Assembly: GCA_036557225.1 (NCBI GenBank)
Contig: DATBHX010000071.1
Span: 48,970 to 112,969, forward strand
Source of the DNA: Angelobacter sp036557225
GTDB lineage: Bacteria > Acidobacteriota > Terriglobia > Terriglobales > Acidobacteriaceae
Length of the DNA: 64,000 bases
Direction of reading: 5' to 3'
Shown here: piece after piece, positions 44,387-53,586 of the stretch
Layout of the letters: each line of letters starts with the position of its first letter
How positions within the stretch are numbered: the first letter of the stretch is position 1
Notes under the pieces: model-generated
Told to the model about the DNA's origin: nothing
What the model saw: only the letters and a program-made list of their open reading frames with translations
The model's database searches: none
Program-made: the position numbers and the translations under genes

Positions 44387-46231
44387 ATGGCGACCACAGT
44401 CGATCTAGGGGTACAGGAAAAGGCGGCCAAGACACAGCAGCCAGGCCGCAAAGTCAACGATTTCAGCATTCAGGTGGCCACGGTCAACGGCTCGGGCTCG
44501 CAATCGGCCAATACGGTGCTGCTGCGCAGCCTCTTTCAGATGGGCATTCCCGTCTCCGGCAAGAACCTGTTTCCTTCGAACATCGCGGGCTTGCCGACGT
44601 GGTACACCATCCGCGCCAGCAAGCACGGCTACATCGCGCGCAAGAAGGAAATCGATTTTCTGGTGGCCATGAATGGCGAAACGGCACAGGAAGACGTGAT
44701 GTCACTCACGCCCGGCGCCGCTTGCGTCTACGACGAGCCGCTCAACCTCTCCGGTCTCCGCAACGATATCGTTTTCTATCCGGTGCCTTTCGACAAACTG
44801 GTTGCTCCGGTCTGCCCTGAAGCCAAGCTGCGCAAGCTGGTCAAAAATATGATCTATGTCGGCGTGGTCGATGCGCTGCTGGGCATCGAGCGCGAGGAAT
44901 CAGAGAAAGCGCTGGTCAAGCACTTCGCCAAAAAGAAAAAGGCTGCAGAGCTGAACACCGCGGCCATCCGCGCGGGGTACGACTACGCTCTTGCCACCTT
45001 CACCAAGCACGATCCGTTCTGGGTGGAGCGCATGAATGAGAACCAGGGCAAGATCATTATCGATGGCAACGCCGCCGCGGCCCTGGGCTGCATGTTTGCC
45101 GGCGTAACCGTGGTTACCTGGTATCCGATCACACCCTCCAGTTCGCTGGTGGAAACGCTGATTGAGTATCTGAAAGAGCACCGCATCGGGCCTGACGGCA
45201 AAGCGACCTTTGCCGTTGTCCAGGCGGAAGACGAGCTCGCTGCTGCCGGCATGGTGCTGGGCGCAGGCTGGACCGGCGCGCGTGCCATGACTTCCACTTC
45301 TGGCCCCGGAATCTCGCTCATGGCGGAGTTCATCGGGCTTGGGTATTACACTGAGCTGCCCGGCGTCTTTTTCGATATACAGCGCGTTGGCCCTTCCACC
45401 GGTCTGCCCACGCGCACCATGCAAGGCGATGTCCTTTGCTGCGCCTTCCTCTCCCATGGCGACACCAAGCACATTCTGCTGTTGCCGTCATCGGTGGACG
45501 AGTGCTACAGCATGGCCATTGACGCCTTTGAACTGGCTGAGCAGTTCCAGACCCCGGTCTTCGTGCTCTCCGATCTTGATCTGGGCATGAACAACTGGAT
45601 GGCGCATCCGTTCAAATATCCGGAAAAGCCGATCGCGCGCGGTAAGGTGCTGGACGCGGAAGAGCTAAAGCGACAGGGCGGCTTTGCCCGCTATAAAGAT
45701 GTTGACGGCGACGGGATTCCGTATCGCACGCTGCCCGGCACCAAACATCCGGCAGCGGCGTACTTCACCCGCGGCAGCGGCCACAATGAAAAAGCGCAGT
45801 ACAGCGAGCGCCCCAACGATTATGTGAACAACATGGACCGCCTGGCGCGCAAGTTTGAGACGGCGCGCAAGCACGTTCCCGCGCCGGTTGCGGAGATCAG
45901 CGGCGCATCGAAGACCGGCATCATCGGCTTCGGCTCATCGCACTGGGCGCTGACCGAAGCCTGCGATCAGCTGCGCAAAGAGCACAACCTGCCGATGGAT
46001 TATCTCCGCCTGCGCGCTTATCCGTTCACGCAGTCGGTACATGAATTCATCAAGAACCATGATCACGTGTATGTTGTTGAGCAGAACCGTGACGCCCAGA
46101 TGTTCCAGCTTTTGAAACTCGATATCGCCGCAGACCAGGTCACCAGGCTGCGCAGCGTGCTGCACTATAACGGTCTGCCCATCGACGCGCGCTCGGTCAC
46201 GGACGCGATCGTTTCCCAGGAGGCAAAGTAA
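44387..46231 (+). CDS. korA: 2-oxoacid:ferredoxin oxidoreductase, alpha subunit (gamma-alpha fusion)
   Basis: A 614-residue subunit that with KorB oxidatively decarboxylates a 2-oxoacid, probably 2-oxoglutarate, to its acyl-CoA with reduction of ferredoxin. The N-terminal ~200 residues form the gamma-like domain (VATVNGSGSQSANTVLLRSL ... NIAGLPTWYTIRAS), and the rest is the alpha part (GNAAAALGCMFAGVTVVTWYPITPSSSLVE, VQAEDELAAAGMVLGAGWTG). AGGAAAGG precedes the ATG. Its stop is directly joined to the korB start. A pyruvate or branched-chain acid preference cannot be excluded. Confidence 0.92.
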   Translation: MATTVDLGVQEKAAKTQQPGRKVNDFSIQVATVNGSGSQSANTVLLRSLFQMGIPVSGKNLFPSNIAGLPTWYTIRASKHGYIARKKEIDFLVAMNGETAQEDVMSLTPGAACVYDEPLNLSGLRNDIVFYPVPFDKLVAPVCPEAKLRKLVKNMIYVGVVDALLGIEREESEKALVKHFAKKKKAAELNTAAIRAGYDYALATFTKHDPFWVERMNENQGKIIIDGNAAAALGCMFAGVTVVTWYPITPSSSLVETLIEYLKEHRIGPDGKATFAVVQAEDELAAAGMVLGAGWTGARAMTSTSGPGISLMAEFIGLGYYTELPGVFFDIQRVGPSTGLPTRTMQGDVLCCAFLSHGDTKHILLLPSSVDECYSMAIDAFELAEQFQTPVFVLSDLDLGMNNWMAHPFKYPEKPIARGKVLDAEELKRQGGFARYKDVDGDGIPYRTLPGTKHPAAAYFTRGSGHNEKAQYSERPNDYVNNMDRLARKFETARKHVPAPVAEISGASKTGIIGFGSSHWALTEACDQLRKEHNLPMDYLRLRAYPFTQSVHEFIKNHDHVYVVEQNRDAQMFQLLKLDIAADQVTRLRSVLHYNGLPIDARSVTDAIVSQEAK

Positions 46232-47284
46232 ATGTCCGCCCCATCGACTCCGGCGCCTGGTTCCGGGCAGAAAACCAACCATATCGGGCTGACTGTGCTC
46301 GACTATCGCGGCAGCAAGACCACTCTATGCGCGGGCTGTGGCCATAACGCCATCACCGAGCGAATCATCGACGCCATGTATGAGATGGGAGTCCAGCCGG
46401 AGGATGTGGCCAAGCTTTCCGGCATCGGATGCTCTTCCAAGACGCCCGCCTATTTCCTGAACCGGGCGCACGGCTTCAACTCAGTGCATGGACGCATGCC
46501 ATCCATCGCGACCGGCGTTGCGCTGGCCAACCAGAAGCTGATGCTGATCGGCATCTCCGGCGACGGCGATACCGCTTCCATCGGCATTGGCCAGTTCGTG
46601 CACCTCATGCGCCGTAATCTGCCGGTGATCTACATCATTGAAGACAACGGCGTCTACGGCCTGACCAAGGGCCAGTTCTCCGCTACGGCCGATCTTGGTT
46701 CCAAGCTCAAAACCGGCGTGATCAACGACCTTCCGCCGATCGACACCTGCGCGCTGGCCATTCAACTTGGCGCCACTTTTGTTGCCCGTTCTTTCTCCGG
46801 CGACAAGAAGCAACTGCTCAACCTGCTGAAGGCCGGCATTGCGCACCGGGGCACGGTGATGCTCGACGTGATCTCCCCCTGCGTGACCTTCAACGATCAT
46901 GAAGGCTCGACCAAGTCCTACAAGTATTCCAAAGACCACGATGAGCCGGTCCAGGAAGTGGGCTTTGTGCCGGCCTTTGAAAATATTGACGTCGATTACG
47001 ATCCCGGTACGACGGCCACCGTGCGCATGCATGATGGTTCGCAACTTCGCCTGCGCAAGCTCGACCGCGATTATGACGCGACGGACAAAGTCGGCGCCTT
47101 GCGTCTGCTGGCCGAGTCACACGAAAAGGGTGAGATGCTGACCGGCGTCTTCTACGTGAATACCACTGCGCCCAGCTTCGTCGAACAATTGAACCTGACG
47201 AGTGAGCCGCTGGCCCGCCTGCCGCAGGAAGTAGTGCGTCCTTCACGCGAGGCACTGGACCAGATCATGGAAGAGCTGCGGTAG
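46232..47284 (+). CDS. korB: 2-oxoacid:ferredoxin oxidoreductase, beta subunit
   Basis: A 350-residue thiamine-pyrophosphate-binding partner of KorA. CAGCGHNAITERII is the usual N-terminal Cys motif, KLSGIGCSSKTPAYF provides another conserved Cys, and GDGDTASIGIGQFVHLMRRN with EDNGVYGLTKGQ forms the TPP-Mg site. The ATG follows the korA stop with no gap, giving tight coupling. Its TAG stop lies at the start of a 50-bp repeat shared with the DinB gene at 6389. Confidence 0.95.
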   Translation: MSAPSTPAPGSGQKTNHIGLTVLDYRGSKTTLCAGCGHNAITERIIDAMYEMGVQPEDVAKLSGIGCSSKTPAYFLNRAHGFNSVHGRMPSIATGVALANQKLMLIGISGDGDTASIGIGQFVHLMRRNLPVIYIIEDNGVYGLTKGQFSATADLGSKLKTGVINDLPPIDTCALAIQLGATFVARSFSGDKKQLLNLLKAGIAHRGTVMLDVISPCVTFNDHEGSTKSYKYSKDHDEPVQEVGFVPAFENIDVDYDPGTTATVRMHDGSQLRLRKLDRDYDATDKVGALRLLAESHEKGEMLTGVFYVNTTAPSFVEQLNLTSEPLARLPQEVVRPSREALDQIMEELR

Positions 47285-47331
47285 GTTTTTTCTGAAATCC
47301 CGATCCCGCGAAGCGGGAGAGGGAGCCCTAT
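47281..47331 (+). repeat. REP-like repeat, copy overlapping the korB stop
   Basis: GTAGGTTTTTTCTGAAATCC is followed by CGATCCCGCGAAGCGGGAGA and GGGAGCCCTAT. It matches the minus-strand copy at 6343-6392 almost base for base (one extra T and one substitution). The TAG stop of korB is part of the repeat. The rest of the gap to 47530 carries only a doubtful short frame on the minus strand. Confidence 0.85.
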
Positions 47332-47530
47332 CGCAACGTGGTCCTTGGGGGGGCCTTCTACTTCCATCTCAGGCTCCTCCGCTTCAGGATCAATCCCGTG
47401 GGAAGGCGCTTCCTTATCTGGTTTCTTCTTGTCTTCGTTGCGGTCTTCCTGATTGGTCGGCTGTTTCATCGCTGGTTGGATGGAAATCCCAGGCACAGTG
47501 CTGCCTTAAGCCATCCATGGGTCACGTTCA

Positions 47531-48253
47531 CTAGCGCTGCATCGGCGCCGGGCCACTACCTCTTATGGGCATTGCCGGTTGGCTTGGGGCAACGCTGTCC
47601 CGGCTGGGTTTGGACCCGGATTCCGCCAACTCGATTACTCCCATGATTCCTTCCACGTCGACCCGCACCGGCATAGAAAGCACTTCGCCTGCGCGCAGGT
47701 TCACAGGCTGCGACAGGCTGTGTAGCCCCGGAGCAGTGACATCCAAGATATATTGACCGCTCCGCGGCGCACGCAAAACCGCGCGGCCATGTTTGTCTGT
47801 CTTGCCCCGGATATTCAGATTGCGTGAAGGTTCACGCAGAGTCACTGTTGCTGAGGGGACTGGCACGCCAGTAGGATCAAAAGCATCAATCAAGATCGTG
47901 GCATTGCTTACGTTCGTCCGCATATAGGACTGCGCGAGCGCCATCGGCGCGGTGACGAGATTTTGCGACAATACTGCAAGAATCGCGCCTGCAAATCGTG
48001 AAATTCGGCGCGTCACTGCGCGCAATCCGACCGGGCAATTCTCTGTGAGCACGGTACCATCACGCCGCTGATAGAGTCGCCCGCAGAGCCGCCCCTGGCG
48101 GTTCGCCACCAGCTCGCGGATCTCGCTCTCGGTGAATGCCGGAAGGTTGTAGACGTTCAGATTGCAGGCCTGGCAGTAACGGACGCGGTCGTTGCCCGGC
48201 ATTTTGTTCCAGTCAGCCGGGCACGGTGAAGCTACACGGATATTGTTCAGCAT
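47531..48253 (-). CDS. Cys-motif and CarboxypepD_reg-like membrane protein
   Basis: About 240 residues. The N-terminal part reads CPADWNKMPGNDRVRYCQACNLNVYNL, with two Cys as C-x2-C, then LCGRLYQRRDGTVLTENCPVGL. One hydrophobic segment follows (FAGAILAVLSQNLVTAPMALA). The C-terminal part is CarboxypepD_reg-like (PVPSATVTLREPSRNLN ... GQYILDVTAPGLHSL). The layout suggests a cytoplasmic Cys domain joined through the membrane to a periplasmic sandwich. ATG at 48253 has GAGGA upstream; the frame is open to 48298. Confidence 0.7.
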   Translation of the reverse strand: MLNNIRVASPCPADWNKMPGNDRVRYCQACNLNVYNLPAFTESEIRELVANRQGRLCGRLYQRRDGTVLTENCPVGLRAVTRRISRFAGAILAVLSQNLVTAPMALAQSYMRTNVSNATILIDAFDPTGVPVPSATVTLREPSRNLNIRGKTDKHGRAVLRAPRSGQYILDVTAPGLHSLSQPVNLRAGEVLSMPVRVDVEGIMGVIELAESGSKPSRDSVAPSQPAMPIRGSGPAPMQR

Positions 48254-48365
48254 AAGCAGTCCTCGATCCCCGATCAAGGAACGGTAGAGCCGAGGCATTT
48301 TGCACAGTCTTTTCGAGACGGCTTGCTTTCCAGAAACACCTGGAAAATTGAGGGCTTACGAGGTT

Positions 48366-49784
48366 TTACGCCGATTGCGGAGCGCTGATCGCTGCTTGTT
48401 TTAGCTTCAGGCGCTCCAGCACCATCGGCCCAAGCTGTGAGACGTTGCCGGCGCCGAGCGTAAGCACCATGTCTCCAGGCTCAGCCAGCGCTGCCACCTG
48501 GCGCGCGGCTTCATCAAACGAACTGGCGTAGCGTGCCGCCTGTTTTCCACCAACGGATTGAATGGCCTGGGCCAGACGCTCGCCGGTGATGCCGGGAATC
48601 GGCGCTTCGCTGGCGGCGTAGATGTCGAGCACCTGGACAGTATCGGCATCGCCGAAGGCGGAGCCAAACTGGTCCAGCAGATCGCGGGTGCGGGTAAAGC
48701 GGTGCGGCTGAAAGATCACGTGCACATGCTTGAATCCGCATTGGCGCGCCGCGGAAAGTGTCGCCCGAATTTCGGTGGGATGGTGACCGTAGTCGTCGAT
48801 CACGCTGATGCCGGCAGCGCGGCCGCGTAACTGGAAGCGGCGATCGACGCCGCGAAAGTTTTCCAGTGCCTCGCGGATCCGTTCCGAAGCAATATCCAGG
48901 CCTATGCCGACCGCCACCGCAGCCGTAGCGTTAAGCACGTTGTGATTGCCGGGGACGCGCAGGTGAAAATCGCCCAGCGATCTGCCTCGGTAATCAACCG
49001 AAAAATGGGAATAGTGCTTGCCGCTGGAGCACTTGCCGTTGGCCGTGGTCACGCGAAAATCTGCATCTTCGTGCAAGCCATAAGTGGTGGCGCGGCGCGC
49101 CAGCTTGGGCAGCATGTTGCGCAGACGCTCGTCATCATGGCAGAGCACGGCCATGCCGTAGAAAGGCACACGATCAATGAAGTCAAGAAACGCCTGCTCG
49201 ACATCAGCCATGTCACGGTAGCAATCCATGTGCTCGCGATCAATGTTGGTGACCACGGCGAGAATTGGCGACAGCTTGAGGAAAGAACGGTCGCTCTCAT
49301 CGGCCTCGGCGACCAGATACTGTGACTTGCCCAGCCGCGCGTTCGAGCCCATGGCATCCACACGTCCGCCGACGACAACGGTAGGATCCAGTCCGCCGGC
49401 GGCAAGCACCGCTGCCACCATGCTGGTGGTTGTGGTCTTACCGTGCATGCCGGCCACGGCGATGCCGTACTTCAGGCGCATCAGCTCAGCCAGCATCTCG
49501 GCGCGCTGGATCACCGGAACCAGCTGCGTATGTGCGGCCACGATCTCGGGATTATCGCGGCGAATGGCCGAACTGGCCACTACAACCTCAGCGCCAGTAA
49601 TGTTCTCAGCGCGATGGCCTTCAAAAATGATGGCGCCCTTCTCTGCCAGACGCTCGGTGACGGCGGAACTCTTCAGGTCAGAGCCGGAAACTTTGTAGCC
49701 CAGCGTCAGCAGCACTTCGGCGATTCCGCTCATGCCGATACCGCCGATGCCTACGAAATGTATTCTCTGAATCTTTGCAAACAT
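48366..49784 (-). CDS. murC: UDP-N-acetylmuramate--L-alanine ligase
   Basis: A 472-residue Mur ligase that adds L-alanine to UDP-MurNAc in peptidoglycan synthesis. Motifs include IHFVGIGGIGMSGIAEVL (UDP-binding), the ATP P-loop GMHGKTTTTSMVA, ADESDRSFL, and the C-terminal Mur ligase domain (VIDDYGHHPTEIRATLSAAR). Length is normal. The gene is 282 bp away from murG, with repeats between them. Confidence 0.97.
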   Translation of the reverse strand: MFAKIQRIHFVGIGGIGMSGIAEVLLTLGYKVSGSDLKSSAVTERLAEKGAIIFEGHRAENITGAEVVVASSAIRRDNPEIVAAHTQLVPVIQRAEMLAELMRLKYGIAVAGMHGKTTTTSMVAAVLAAGGLDPTVVVGGRVDAMGSNARLGKSQYLVAEADESDRSFLKLSPILAVVTNIDREHMDCYRDMADVEQAFLDFIDRVPFYGMAVLCHDDERLRNMLPKLARRATTYGLHEDADFRVTTANGKCSSGKHYSHFSVDYRGRSLGDFHLRVPGNHNVLNATAAVAVGIGLDIASERIREALENFRGVDRRFQLRGRAAGISVIDDYGHHPTEIRATLSAARQCGFKHVHVIFQPHRFTRTRDLLDQFGSAFGDADTVQVLDIYAASEAPIPGITGERLAQAIQSVGGKQAARYASSFDEAARQVAALAEPGDMVLTLGAGNVSQLGPMVLERLKLKQAAISAPQSA

Positions 49785-49788
49785 GGTT

Positions 49789-49970
49789 CTGTGTCGCTTC
49801 GCGACAAACCGCTACGGAGTTTCAACTTCCTTTAGAATTGTCTGCGCTTGCTGAAGCGGGCTCCTGCCCCAGCCCGCGCAAAAGCGGCGCTGTCCGGGGA
49901 CCCCCGCTCGCCGCATGTCTGGGCTCGCCCTTGTTTCTGTCGCTACGCTCAACACCGCTATAGAGCGTTT
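49789..49970 (+). repeat. TCTGTCGCT-ACCGCT repeats in the murC-murG gap
   Basis: Two related segments occur: 49789-49823 (TCTGTGTCGCTTCGCGACAA then ACCGCTACGGAGTTT) and 49934-49970 (TTTCTGTCGCTACGCTCAAC then ACCGCTATAGAGCGTTT). The second is close to 58394-58429, just after tRNA-Pro. No gene is supported in this gap. Confidence 0.6.
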
Positions 49971-50039
49971 TCCTTGATCAGATACTGCTGCACTTGTTGC
50001 ACGCCGCTCGCCGCGCAAGCCGGGCTCGCGGCTATTTCA

Positions 50040-50075
50040 GATCACCCGATCACCCGATCACGGCGATCACCCGAT
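50040..50075 (-). repeat. GATCACCC tandem units at the murG stop
   Basis: GATCACCC occurs at 50040-50047, 50048-50055 and 50065-50072, with GATCACGGC between. The murG stop (TGA on the minus strand, 50067-50069) is inside the last unit, so the final Ile-Gly-stop codons come from the repeat. Confidence 0.75.
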
Positions 50076-51137
50076 GCCTCCACCCAGTTCCGCCACCATT
50101 CTTGCCACATGCCCTGCGGCGTCAGGATGTGAAAGCGCTCGTGCCCGCTCGGACATCTTAAGCAATCGCGCAGGATCGCCGAACAATTCCACCAGCAATT
50201 GTGCCAGTTTTTCCGGCGTCAGGTCGGCCTGCGGGACCAGGACAGCCGCGCCCTTTTCCGCGATGGCTTCTGCATTCCGGCGCTGATGATCATCCGCCGC
50301 CTGCGGAAACGGAACAAAGATCGCCGGCTTGCCGGCTGCCGTGATTTCGGCCACGGTGCTTGCTCCGGACCGGCACAGCAGAAGATCGGCCTGGGCAAAG
50401 GCCCGCGGCATATCGTCGATGAACGCCGAAACCTCCGCTTTCACGCCCGCCTGCGCGTATGCAGCTTGAACGTCATTATATTCGCGCTCACCCGTCTGAT
50501 GGATGATGCGCAAAGAAGGAATTTGCCGTAACACTTCCGGAGCAGCCGCCGTCATAGCCCGATTGATGGCCTGCGCTCCCTGGCTGCCGCCGAAGACCAG
50601 GAGCGTGGGCGGATGATTACCGCCCGGGGCCGCGACCTTAAAAAACTCTGCCCGTACCGGTACGCCAACCACCTGAGCGTTGCGAAAGTATTTCTGCGTC
50701 TGTTCAAAATGGACTGCTGCCGCAGAGACGCGGTGGCCCACGATCTTATTGGCGAAGCCGGGAACGTAGTTCGGTTCGAACGCCAGTGTGGGAATGTGCA
50801 TGAGGATGGCTGCCGCCATGGCCGGCCCGGAGGCGTATCCGCCTACGCCGACGACCACGTCGGCCCCGAAAACCTTGATGATCTTGCGCGCGTCTACTAC
50901 GGCGCGGGGAAGATCAAAGAGCGTCTTAGCGCGCGTCATCATTCCGACATTCTTGAGCGCACCGACTTTGACCCGCATCAGGCCGAAGCCGGCCTGCGGA
51001 ACCAGCCGGTTTTCCAGGCCACGCGCCGTGCCTACAAATAACACGTCTGCCTGGTAGCGCGATTTGAGTTCGCGCGCGATAGCGAGAGCCGGGATGACGT
51101 GTCCGCCGGTGCCGCCACCGGCTATGAGAACGCGCAT
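50067..51137 (-). CDS. murG: UDP-N-acetylglucosamine--undecaprenyl-pyrophosphoryl-MurNAc transferase
   Basis: A 356-residue GT28 glycosyltransferase that converts lipid I to lipid II. It begins RVLIAGGGTGGHVIPALAIA, then shows GLENRLVPQAGF, FGGSQGAQAINRAM, CRSGASTVAEITAAGKPAIFVPFPQAADDHQRRNAE. Length is normal. An M13 peptidase gene, not the more usual ftsW, lies upstream, so this is a partial division and cell-wall cluster. Confidence 0.97.
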   Translation of the reverse strand: MRVLIAGGGTGGHVIPALAIARELKSRYQADVLFVGTARGLENRLVPQAGFGLMRVKVGALKNVGMMTRAKTLFDLPRAVVDARKIIKVFGADVVVGVGGYASGPAMAAAILMHIPTLAFEPNYVPGFANKIVGHRVSAAAVHFEQTQKYFRNAQVVGVPVRAEFFKVAAPGGNHPPTLLVFGGSQGAQAINRAMTAAAPEVLRQIPSLRIIHQTGEREYNDVQAAYAQAGVKAEVSAFIDDMPRAFAQADLLLCRSGASTVAEITAAGKPAIFVPFPQAADDHQRRNAEAIAEKGAAVLVPQADLTPEKLAQLLVELFGDPARLLKMSERARALSHPDAAGHVARMVAELGGGIG

Positions 51138-51216
51138 GCCTGAATGTAGCAGATTGAAAAATCTGTTACCAAGCAGACAGGCAGACGAAAGGACACGCCC
51201 GGTTGCGCCTTACGCC

Positions 51217-53268
51217 TTACCATACCTCGCAGCGGTTCTCCGGCGCCATGGGCGTACCGGTTTTGCAGGCAAACGCTTTTTGGAATTCCGGCATGTTCCT
51301 GACCACGCCGTTCACGCGGAATTTGGGCGTTGAGTGAGGATCGGTTTGGGCGTTCAGCCGCAGAACCTCGTCACTGGAGTTGCGGCACCAGCCTTGCCCG
51401 TGGCTGATGAAGAAGCGCTGTTCCGGGGTGAAGCCATCGATCAGGCCCGGCTTTTCATTGCCGGCCGCCATGCGCTGCATCAAGGCCATGAAAGCGAGCT
51501 TGGCTCCGCCGAGATCGGCCACGTTTTCGCCCAGCGTGAGCTTGCCGTTGAGATGAACGTCTTCCACGGCGACAAAGCCATCGTACTCGTGCACCAGGCA
51601 GGCGGCGCGCTGGTCGAATTCCTTGTTATCGGCCGGCGTCCACCAGTCGAGGAGATTTCCTTTGGCGTCAAACTGGCGGCCCTGATCGTCAAAGCCATGG
51701 GTCAATTCATGCCCTACGACTGCGCCGGCATCGCCGTAGTTCACCGCATCATCCATCGCTTTGTCGTAGAACGGAGGCTGCAGTATTCCGGCGGGGAAAT
51801 TGATGTCATTCATCTGCGAGCTGTAGTAGGCGTCCACCGTGGGAGGCGTCATGCCCCACTCGCCATGGTCAACCGGCTTGCCGATCTTCGCGATCTGCCG
51901 CAGAGACTCAAATTCGGTGCCGCGCAGGTAGTTGCCCAGAGCATCACCGCGACGGACATCGTAGCTTGAGTAGTCGCGCCACTTGTCGGGATATCCGATC
52001 TTGTTGGCCAGCGCGTGCAGCTTTTCCCGGGCGCGCTGTTTGGTGGCATCACTCATCCATGTGATCTGCGCCAGGTCCGTTTCCATGGCCGCTTCAATGT
52101 CTTTCACCATCTGCAGCGTCCGTGCCTTGCCTTCTGCCCCGAAAGTGCGCTCCACATAGGCTTTGCCCAGCGCTTCACCCAGGTTCTGGTCGGTATAGCG
52201 AACACAACGCTTCCAGCGCGGCGAGAGCTCCTTCTGCCCGCGCAGATTTTTGCCGTAAAAAGCAAAGCTCTGATTCACGAAGGCTCTAGGCAGCATCACT
52301 GCGGATGCATTCACCAACTGCCAGCGAAGATACGTTTGTGTCGCCTGCAGGTCCTGTGCCGCCAGGAGCTTTGACAGCGCGGAGAAGAAATTGGGTTCGG
52401 TAACGTTGAGGCTATCCACCTGCGGCGTGTGCGCAGCGGCGAAGAACCGCTTCCAGTCAAAGGCCGGCGCCAAGGCCTCCAATTCCGACAGCTTGAGCTT
52501 GTGATAGACGCTGGCCGGATCGCGCCGATCCACCACGTTGCGCGACGCATTGGCCAGGGCCGTTTCAATCGTCATTACTGTCTGGGCGTTGGCTGCCGCG
52601 GTCGCGTCGGAGTCGCCCAGCAGCTTGAACATGTTGGTTACGTGCTGTACGTATGCTTTGCGCGTCTCCACTGACTTGGGATCGGTGCGGGTGTAGAAGT
52701 CGCGTTCCGGCAGCCCCAATCCGCCCTGGTCTACCTCTGCAATCACTGAAGCCGCGTCTTTAAAGTCCTGATCAGATTCATAGTTAAAGAACGCACTGGC
52801 GCCGATCATCTGCAGGTGTGCGATTTCATCGGCCAGCGCCGTTTTTGATTTCAGGGCAGCAATGCGGTCCAGTTCCGGTTTGAGCGCGGCAAGGCCTCGC
52901 TTTTCGATTGCCTCTTCATCCATGCAGGCGGCGTAAAAATCGCCGATCTTCTGTTCCGTGGCGTTGCGTCCCGGATGGTCGACGGCAGCCTTCTCCAGAA
53001 TGTCTTTCAGCACGAGCCGGTTGTTTTCCGCCAGTTCTGTACCCCGGCCATATGCAGCCTGATCTGCGGGAATGGGATTTTGCTTAAGCCAGTTCCCGCA
53101 CGAGTACTGGTAAAAATCCACGCATGGGTCGGCGGTCTTATCCATCAAAGCAGGATCAAGCCCTTTTGCTGCTTTGCCCGTGGCGGGCGACGACGCTTGC
53201 GCACCGGCCGGGGCAATGAAGCTTCCCAACAGCAGTAAAACAGCAGATACTCTCCACAACATTGGCAT
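51217..53268 (-). CDS. M13 family metallopeptidase (neprilysin-type)
   Basis: 683 residues. The start at 53268 has AAGGAG 5 bp before it and a signal peptide follows (LWRVSAVLLLLGSFIAPAGA). The mature protein begins MDKTADPCVDFYQYSCGNWLKQNPIP, the standard M13 opening. The zinc site is VVGHELTHGFDDQGRQFD (HExxH), with the third ligand in ENVADLGG. The end is ENRCEVW, the usual C-x-x-W. It cleaves peptides outside the cytoplasm. The listed frame is open much further upstream. Confidence 0.95.
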   Translation of the reverse strand: MPMLWRVSAVLLLLGSFIAPAGAQASSPATGKAAKGLDPALMDKTADPCVDFYQYSCGNWLKQNPIPADQAAYGRGTELAENNRLVLKDILEKAAVDHPGRNATEQKIGDFYAACMDEEAIEKRGLAALKPELDRIAALKSKTALADEIAHLQMIGASAFFNYESDQDFKDAASVIAEVDQGGLGLPERDFYTRTDPKSVETRKAYVQHVTNMFKLLGDSDATAAANAQTVMTIETALANASRNVVDRRDPASVYHKLKLSELEALAPAFDWKRFFAAAHTPQVDSLNVTEPNFFSALSKLLAAQDLQATQTYLRWQLVNASAVMLPRAFVNQSFAFYGKNLRGQKELSPRWKRCVRYTDQNLGEALGKAYVERTFGAEGKARTLQMVKDIEAAMETDLAQITWMSDATKQRAREKLHALANKIGYPDKWRDYSSYDVRRGDALGNYLRGTEFESLRQIAKIGKPVDHGEWGMTPPTVDAYYSSQMNDINFPAGILQPPFYDKAMDDAVNYGDAGAVVGHELTHGFDDQGRQFDAKGNLLDWWTPADNKEFDQRAACLVHEYDGFVAVEDVHLNGKLTLGENVADLGGAKLAFMALMQRMAAGNEKPGLIDGFTPEQRFFISHGQGWCRNSSDEVLRLNAQTDPHSTPKFRVNGVVRNMPEFQKAFACKTGTPMAPENRCEVW

Positions 53269-53465
53269 GGGCTCTCCTTCTGGGATGGTGCGTGATTTCA
53301 ATTGACTTAGACCTTGACGATCATAAAACGTATGCCGGAGTTTACTAAAAGAGTAATAAGCGGCGGCCTCGAAACATACACCCGCAACCGGCCTTTCCCA
53401 GGCCATCGCCGGGGTGTGAAATGGTTTCTGACGTTACCCCAGTACCCAGATTTCCCGATTTCAGA

Positions 53466-53517
53466 ACAAATCGCAAATATCGCTATGAGAACCGCGATTT
53501 GTGCTATGTTTTCATAG
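53466..53517. promoter_or_regulatory. Inverted repeat and small palindrome in a divergent promoter region
   Basis: ACAAATCGC (53466-53474) and GCGATTTGT (53494-53502) form a 9-bp inverted repeat with a 19-bp spacer. CTATGTTTTCATAG (53504-53517) is a perfect short hairpin next to it. They lie between the M13 gene and the rightward hypothetical gene and may bind a regulator such as the XRE protein encoded nearby. Confidence 0.45.
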
Positions 53518-53586
53518 AAAAATAACTGGAATTTAACACCTCGCTTCACGACGGACCGGCTCAAGTTCCAGCTAAAGGTGCGCGCC

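Noticed and set aside
48327..48346. TTTCCAG/CTGGAAA hairpin after the Cys-motif gene start region, as a terminator
   Set aside because: The stem is only 7 bp and there is no U-tract on either strand.
50040..50075. Possible CRISPR array in GATCACCC units
   Set aside because: The units are 8-9 bp with no spacers and no cas genes are present.
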